44,033 nt of DNA from Streptomyces lonarensis (GTDB taxonomy: Bacteria; Actinomycetota; Actinomycetes; Streptomycetales; Streptomycetaceae), in NCBI RefSeq assembly GCF_012033735.1, contig NZ_JAAVJD010000015.1, forward strand, positions 1 to 44,033. Direction: 5' to 3'. The translations under genes and the position numbers were made by a program. A model generated the notes under the pieces. The model ran no database searches. It saw nothing but the letters and a program-made list of their open reading frames with translations, and was not told the DNA's origin. Of the stretch, positions 42,065 through 44,033 are shown one piece after another; positions within the stretch are counted from its first letter, which is position 1; every line of letters begins with the position of its first letter.

Positions 42065-43366
42065 GTGCCGGACCAGTCACACGCGATCACGGCCGAGGGC
42101 CTGACCCGATCCTTCGGCGACCGCCGCGCACTGGACGGCGTCGACCTCGCCGTCCCGACCGGCACCGTACTGGGGCTGCTCGGCCCCAACGGCGCGGGCA
42201 AGACCACCACCGTCCGCGTCCTGGCCACGCTGCTGCTGCCCGACGGCGGCACCGCCCGGGTCGCCGGCCACGACGTGGTCCGCGAACCCGACGCCGTGCG
42301 GCGCCGGATCGGGCTCTCCGGCCAGTACGCCGCCGTGGACGAGAAGCTCACCGGCCGCGAGAACCTCTACCTGGTCGCGCGGCTCTACGGGATGCGCCGC
42401 GCGGCGGCCCGCCGCCGCGCCGACGAACTGCTCGCCCGCTTCCGGCTGGAGGAGTTCGCCGACCGCCCCAGCGGCTCCTTCTCCGGCGGCACCCGCCGGC
42501 GGCTGGACCTCGCCGGTGCCCTGGTCGCCAGGCCACCGGTGGTGGTCCTCGACGAGCCCACCACCGGCCTCGACCCCCGCGGCCGCGCCGACACCTGGGA
42601 GTCGGTCCGCGAACTCGTCGCGGAGGGCACCACCGTGCTGCTCACCACGCAGTACCTGGAGGAGGCCGACCAACTCGCCGACGCCGTCTGCGTCATCGAC
42701 CGCGGCCGGGTCGTCGCCCGCGGCACCGCGGCGGCGCTGAAGGCACGCGTCGGCGGCGAACGGCTCTCCGTCGTCGTGCCCGACCCCGACCACCGCGTCA
42801 CCGCCCACGCCGTCCTGGCGGCGACCGGCCCCCACACCCCCGAGGCCGGGGAACGCGGGCTGATCAGCGTCGCCACCGACGACGGCCCGGCCGCGCTGGA
42901 ACACGCCCTGCCCCGGCTGCGCGCCGCCGGGGTGACGCTCGGCGAGGTCACCCTGGCCCCGCCCACCCTGGACGACGCCTTCCTCGCCCTCACCGGCCGG
43001 GCGGGTTCCCCACCCGCGGCCACCGGCCCGCAGCCCCCCGACGTCGACGGCACCGGCAGCACCGGCAGGCCGTGCGCGCCGCGCGCGCTGCTGATGACGG
43101 CGGCGAGGAAGCCGCCCGCGCGCGGCGAGGCACGCTCGGTGAGCCAGTCGTCGGTGATCTCGCAGACGCTGACGCCCGAGTCGGTGCCGCGCAGCACCAG
43201 CGGCAGCGTGTGGACCACGGTGGACGGGAAGCTCAGCACCCGGCGGCCGATGGGCCCGGTGCGGGCGACCAGCTCCAGTGGCAGGTCGGGGCGGACGATC
43301 TCCAGCCCGGCGAGGGCGGCGACGCGCTTCAGCTTCTCCGGTCCCTCCTTGCGGTGGGCGAGGTAG
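42065..43366 (+). CDS. DrrA-type ABC exporter ATPase with abnormal 3' end
   Basis: The start is a GTG at 42065 after GGAAAGGA. Residues 1-315 form a complete DrrA-like ATPase: Walker A GPNGAGKTT, Q-loop region IGLSGQYAAVDEKLTGREN, signature SFSGGTRRRLDLA, Walker B VVVLDEPTTGLDP, switch TTQYLEEADQ, and the DrrA C-terminal domain ending TLAPPTLDDAFLALTGRAG (about nt 43008). Normally such proteins stop within some 10-20 residues. Here the frame runs on for about 119 codons, antisense to the convergent glycosyltransferase-like gene, so the tail is probably not native. The expected DrrB permease is missing. It would power export of the NRPS product or give self-resistance if a permease is supplied elsewhere. 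Confidence 0.85.
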   Translation: MPDQSHAITAEGLTRSFGDRRALDGVDLAVPTGTVLGLLGPNGAGKTTTVRVLATLLLPDGGTARVAGHDVVREPDAVRRRIGLSGQYAAVDEKLTGRENLYLVARLYGMRRAAARRRADELLARFRLEEFADRPSGSFSGGTRRRLDLAGALVARPPVVVLDEPTTGLDPRGRADTWESVRELVAEGTTVLLTTQYLEEADQLADAVCVIDRGRVVARGTAAALKARVGGERLSVVVPDPDHRVTAHAVLAATGPHTPEAGERGLISVATDDGPAALEHALPRLRAAGVTLGEVTLAPPTLDDAFLALTGRAGSPPAATGPQPPDVDGTGSTGRPCAPRALLMTAARKPPARGEARSVSQSSVISQTLTPESVPRSTSGSVWTTVDGKLSTRRPMGPVRATSSSGRSGRTISSPARAATRFSFSGPSLRWAR

Positions 43367-44033
43367 CGGGTCACGCCGTACTCCGCGGCGAGCGAGGCGA
43401 CGGCACCGAGGTAGCGGTCCTCGTGTATCACCCCGGTCTCCACCAGCGAGGTGCCGACCAGGTCGGAGCCGCCGGTGATCTGCGGCGGCCCGAACCGGCC
43501 GCGGGTCCAGGCCAGGTCGTTGCGACGGACGGTGACGCCCGGCGGGTGCTCGACCGGCATGGCGGTGAAGACCTCGACCTCGCGGCCCTCCACCGGGCTG
43601 AGCCCCCGCAGCGCCCGGCGGGCGACGGGGGCGAACAGCGCGGCGCGGGCGCCGCGGGGCGCCGCCGCGCGGTGCCAGCGCACCAGCGGCTCGCCGCGGG
43701 ACAGCTGGGCGGTGAACTCCATGGTCGCGGTGCCGTCGTCCACGACGACGACCCGGCGGGTGTCGGAACCGGCCAGCAGCAGCTGCGCCCAGCGAGAGAA
43801 CGGGTCGCCGATGACCAGCCGGTCGGCGGCGCGCAGCCGCCGGGCCAGGGCGGGCCAGGCGCCGGGGCCGGCCGGTCCGCGGACCTCGCGCCACAGCAGC
43901 TGGTGGCCCTCGTCGCGGGCGAGGCCGGACATCCGCAGCAGCTGGCCCCGGGTGGTGGCGTTGCGGGGCGGGAGCACGACGACGGTCAGCTCGCCGGGGG
44001 CGAGCGGCGCGTCGGCGGCGCCCGGTGCCGCGG
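42385..44033 (-). CDS. Polysialyltransferase-like protein, partial, abnormal 3' end
   Basis: The frame enters from the right window edge (first residues APGELTVVVLPPRNATTRGQ), so the N-terminus is missing; a GTG at 43977 is the first start inside the window. The native-looking part runs to about 43080: GLARDEGHQLLWREVRGPAG, DRLVIGDPFSRWAQLLLAGS, VVVVDDGTATMEFTAQLSRG, TRYLAHRKEGPEKLKRVAAL and VLSFPSTVVHTLPLVLRG. The YLAHRKE and FPSTVVHTLPL patterns recall the HPRE and ST motifs of GT52/polysialyltransferase families, so a cell-surface glycosyltransferase is a fair guess. After ARGAHGLPVLPVPS the frame runs about 230 codons antisense to the ABC gene before stopping at 42385, which is unlikely to be native. 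Confidence 0.6.
   Translation of the reverse strand, partial: AAPGAADAPLAPGELTVVVLPPRNATTRGQLLRMSGLARDEGHQLLWREVRGPAGPGAWPALARRLRAADRLVIGDPFSRWAQLLLAGSDTRRVVVVDDGTATMEFTAQLSRGEPLVRWHRAAAPRGARAALFAPVARRALRGLSPVEGREVEVFTAMPVEHPPGVTVRRNDLAWTRGRFGPPQITGGSDLVGTSLVETGVIHEDRYLGAVASLAAEYGVTRYLAHRKEGPEKLKRVAALAGLEIVRPDLPLELVARTGPIGRRVLSFPSTVVHTLPLVLRGTDSGVSVCEITDDWLTERASPRAGGFLAAVISSARGAHGLPVLPVPSTSGGCGPVAAGGEPARPVRARKASSRVGGARVTSPSVTPAARSRGRACSSAAGPSSVATLISPRSPASGVWGPVAARTAWAVTRWSGSGTTTESRSPPTRAFSAAAVPRATTRPRSMTQTASASWSASSRYCVVSSTVVPSATSSRTDSQVSARPRGSRPVVGSSRTTTGGLATRAPARSSRRRVPPEKEPLGRSANSSSRKRASSSSARRRAAARRIP

Overview
The window is very GC-rich, with GTG/TTG starts, strong C/G bias at third codon positions, a TTA codon in a regulator, an Scr1-type XRE/DUF397 pair, a DUF5954-type protein and an actinobacterial NRPS. 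All of this points to a Streptomyces or close relative. No RNA gene or insertion sequence was recognised.

Layout. (1) 1-5710: a 5'-truncated CbxX/CfxQ-type AAA ATPase and a membrane-anchored ricin-B lectin; a CRISPR array of six repeats and five spacers plus a decayed seventh repeat, with no cas genes in view; a conserved hypothetical protein, an Imm-5-like putative immunity protein and a second hypothetical protein; then a 59-aa gene divergent from an XRE regulator (bldA-type TTA codon) with its DUF397 partner. (2) 5910-10158: a protein with an eCIS-cargo-like N-terminus, an AraC regulator, a STAS-domain protein and an orphan NarL-type histidine kinase. (3) 10224-13358: a probable metal locus with a SigC-like ECF sigma factor, a His-rich membrane protein and a divergent PepSY membrane protein carrying an HGDH-type loop. 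(4) 13433-16763: TetR regulator, divergent DHA2 efflux pump and two small exported or membrane proteins. (5) 16817-20136: LysR regulator divergent from galactarate/talarate dehydratase and KdgD, a hexarate catabolic pair with a clear LysR box. (6) 20300-25600: a zinc uptake locus of the AztABCD type with two AztD-like propellers, the ATPase on the opposite strand, and one Zur-like box between the two arms. (7) 25896-30113: an MFS transporter, DUF5954 and DUF4190 proteins, a RibD/DHFR-like reductase and a VOC protein.

(8) 30421-44033 is a biosynthetic region. A small secreted protein with a duplicated FCLLA-x-C motif lies divergent from a 3,494-aa NRPS (C-A-T-C-A-T-C-A-T-TE). An MbtH-like protein and a DrrA-type ABC ATPase follow. 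The first C domain and the TE resemble EntF. By-eye specificity codes of all three A domains carry two acidic residues (D239, E278), suggesting three basic amino acids, possibly capped by an aryl or acyl group. The C2 and C3 domains share two blocks at about 99 percent identity whose codon use differs from the flanks, a sign of recent gene conversion. Downstream, the ABC ATPase gene and a convergent polysialyltransferase-like gene run into each other without stop codons and the expected permease is absent, so the cluster edge looks rearranged.

The regulatory sites seen are a TGTGA-N6-TCACA (Crp-like) palindrome upstream of the NRPS, another between the metal-locus genes, a LysR box, a candidate TetR operator, a Zur/Fur-like box and many strong terminator hairpins.
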